Positions 63,396 to 64,000 of a DNA stretch of 64,000 nucleotides are shown here, in pieces. Source of the DNA: Pseudomonas putida (GTDB taxonomy: Bacteria; Pseudomonadota; Gammaproteobacteria; Pseudomonadales; Pseudomonadaceae); NCBI RefSeq assembly GCF_009883635.2, contig NZ_CP026115.2, forward strand, positions 3,782,001 to 3,846,000, in the 5' to 3' direction. Positions within the stretch are counted from its first letter, which is position 1. Each line of letters opens with the position of its first letter. The translations under genes were made by a program, and so were the position numbers. The notes below the pieces were generated by a model. That model made no database searches. It worked only from the letters and a program-made list of their open reading frames with translations, and was not told where the DNA came from.

Positions 63396-64000
63396 ATGAA
63401 TAAAGTCCTTATCGTGGATGATCATCCGGTCATACGCTTGGCAGTGCGCATGCTGATGGAACGGCATGGGTACGATGTTGTTGCAGAAGCCGATAACGGC
63501 ATAGCGGCCTTGCAGCTCACTCGCGAACACCTTCCCGATATTGTCGTACTCGATATCGGCATCCCCAAGCTCGACGGGTTGGAGGTCATCGCCCGAATGG
63601 CCGCAGCCAGCCCTGGCAGCCGTGTCCTGGTGCTGACTTCCCAGTCGCCCGGGCATTTTTCCATGCGCTGCATGCAGGCGGGGGCTTCTGGCTATGTGTG
63701 CAAGCAGCAGGAACTCACCGAACTGCTCAGTGCCATCAAGGCTGTGCTCTCTGGCTACAGTTACTTCCCGAATCAGGCCTTGCACAAGTCCCATGGCCGG
63801 GTGGGAGGCGCCAGCGAGGCTGAAATGGTGGATCGCCTGTCGGCAAGGGAGATGATGGTGCTGCAGCAGCTTGCACGCGGGCGTTCCAACAAGGAGATTG
63901 CCGACAGCATGTTCCTCAGCAACAAGACGGTCAGCACATACAAGACCCGCCTGTTGCTGAAACTGAATGCCCACTCACTGGTGGACCTGATCGAGTTGGC
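63396..64000 (+). CDS. NarL/LuxR-family response regulator (cut by window end)
   Basis: The first 201 residues are visible. Receiver domain with DDH (8-10), phospho-acceptor Asp53 in VVLDIGIPKLDG, Thr in VLVLTSQSPG and Lys in YVCKQQELTELL. The LuxR helix-turn-helix LSAREMMVLQQLARGRSNKEIADSMFLSNKTVSTYKTRLLLKLN is almost complete, so only a few residues are missing. It is BvgA/EvgA-like in style. The partner kinase is not in the window and the function is unknown. Confidence 0.92.
   Translation, partial: MNKVLIVDDHPVIRLAVRMLMERHGYDVVAEADNGIAALQLTREHLPDIVVLDIGIPKLDGLEVIARMAAASPGSRVLVLTSQSPGHFSMRCMQAGASGYVCKQQELTELLSAIKAVLSGYSYFPNQALHKSHGRVGGASEAEMVDRLSAREMMVLQQLARGRSNKEIADSMFLSNKTVSTYKTRLLLKLNAHSLVDLIEL

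Overview
The window is 64 kb of GC-rich, densely coding chromosome from a Pseudomonas, most probably the P. putida group. The evidence is the gene content and order (lepB-rnc-era-recO-pdxJ, gcd/oprB, aauRS beside gltIJKL, glpDRKF, argF, grxD-bfr-bfd, rnt-pyrC-motY-argG), inverted pairs of a P. putida-type REP between genes, and TGTCGC-N8-AA ArgR boxes. No rRNA, tRNA, CRISPR array, insertion sequence or prophage was found.

Layout. 1-4.3 kb: end of lepA, then lepB, rnc, era, recO, pdxJ (+ strand; secretion, RNA processing, ribosome assembly, repair, vitamin B6). 4.3-6.9 kb: a CusRS-like two-component system divergent from a small exported protein. 6.9-18 kb (- strand): cmoB/cmoA, a chagasin-like lipoprotein, a second-type Lon protease, membrane glucose dehydrogenase with its porin OprB, and a zinc TonB receptor behind a clear Zur-like box; VF530 and Pr6Pr genes diverge from it. 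19-20.4 kb: a ferric reductase/PadR pair (YqjH/YqjI-like) behind a 77-bp palindrome. 20.4-34.8 kb: an unusual class A-like penicillin-binding protein, an amino acid permease, a YkgB-family membrane protein, an FMN-binding glutamate-synthase-like protein, Lhr helicase, a Nudix hydrolase, MetR and an exported hydrolase.

34.8-41.7 kb is a coherent acidic amino acid module: AauS/AauR (sensor and sigma54 activator) and the GltIJKL ABC importer, with a sigma54 promoter and two AauR-like sites upstream of gltI. Right beside it, diverging, is a 1,388-residue ToxA_N(DUF6543)-LRR-NEL protein, a candidate ubiquitin-ligase toxin and the most striking gene here. 45.9-50.8 kb is the glycerol regulon (glpD, glpR, glpK, glpF) with shared GlpR-like operators. 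51-64 kb holds ybaK, argF with an overlapping ABC ATPase, a molybdopterin oxidoreductase, the iron/redox group grxD, bfr, bfd and a 2-Cys peroxiredoxin, then rnt-pyrC, motY, argG, an AT-richer membrane protein of unknown function, and a NarL-type response regulator cut by the window end.

Regulatory sequence is unusually readable: Zur, Fur, ArgR (argF and argG), GlpR, sigma54/AauR and PadR-type sites can all be proposed by eye. These are pattern matches made without computation and should be scored with matrices.
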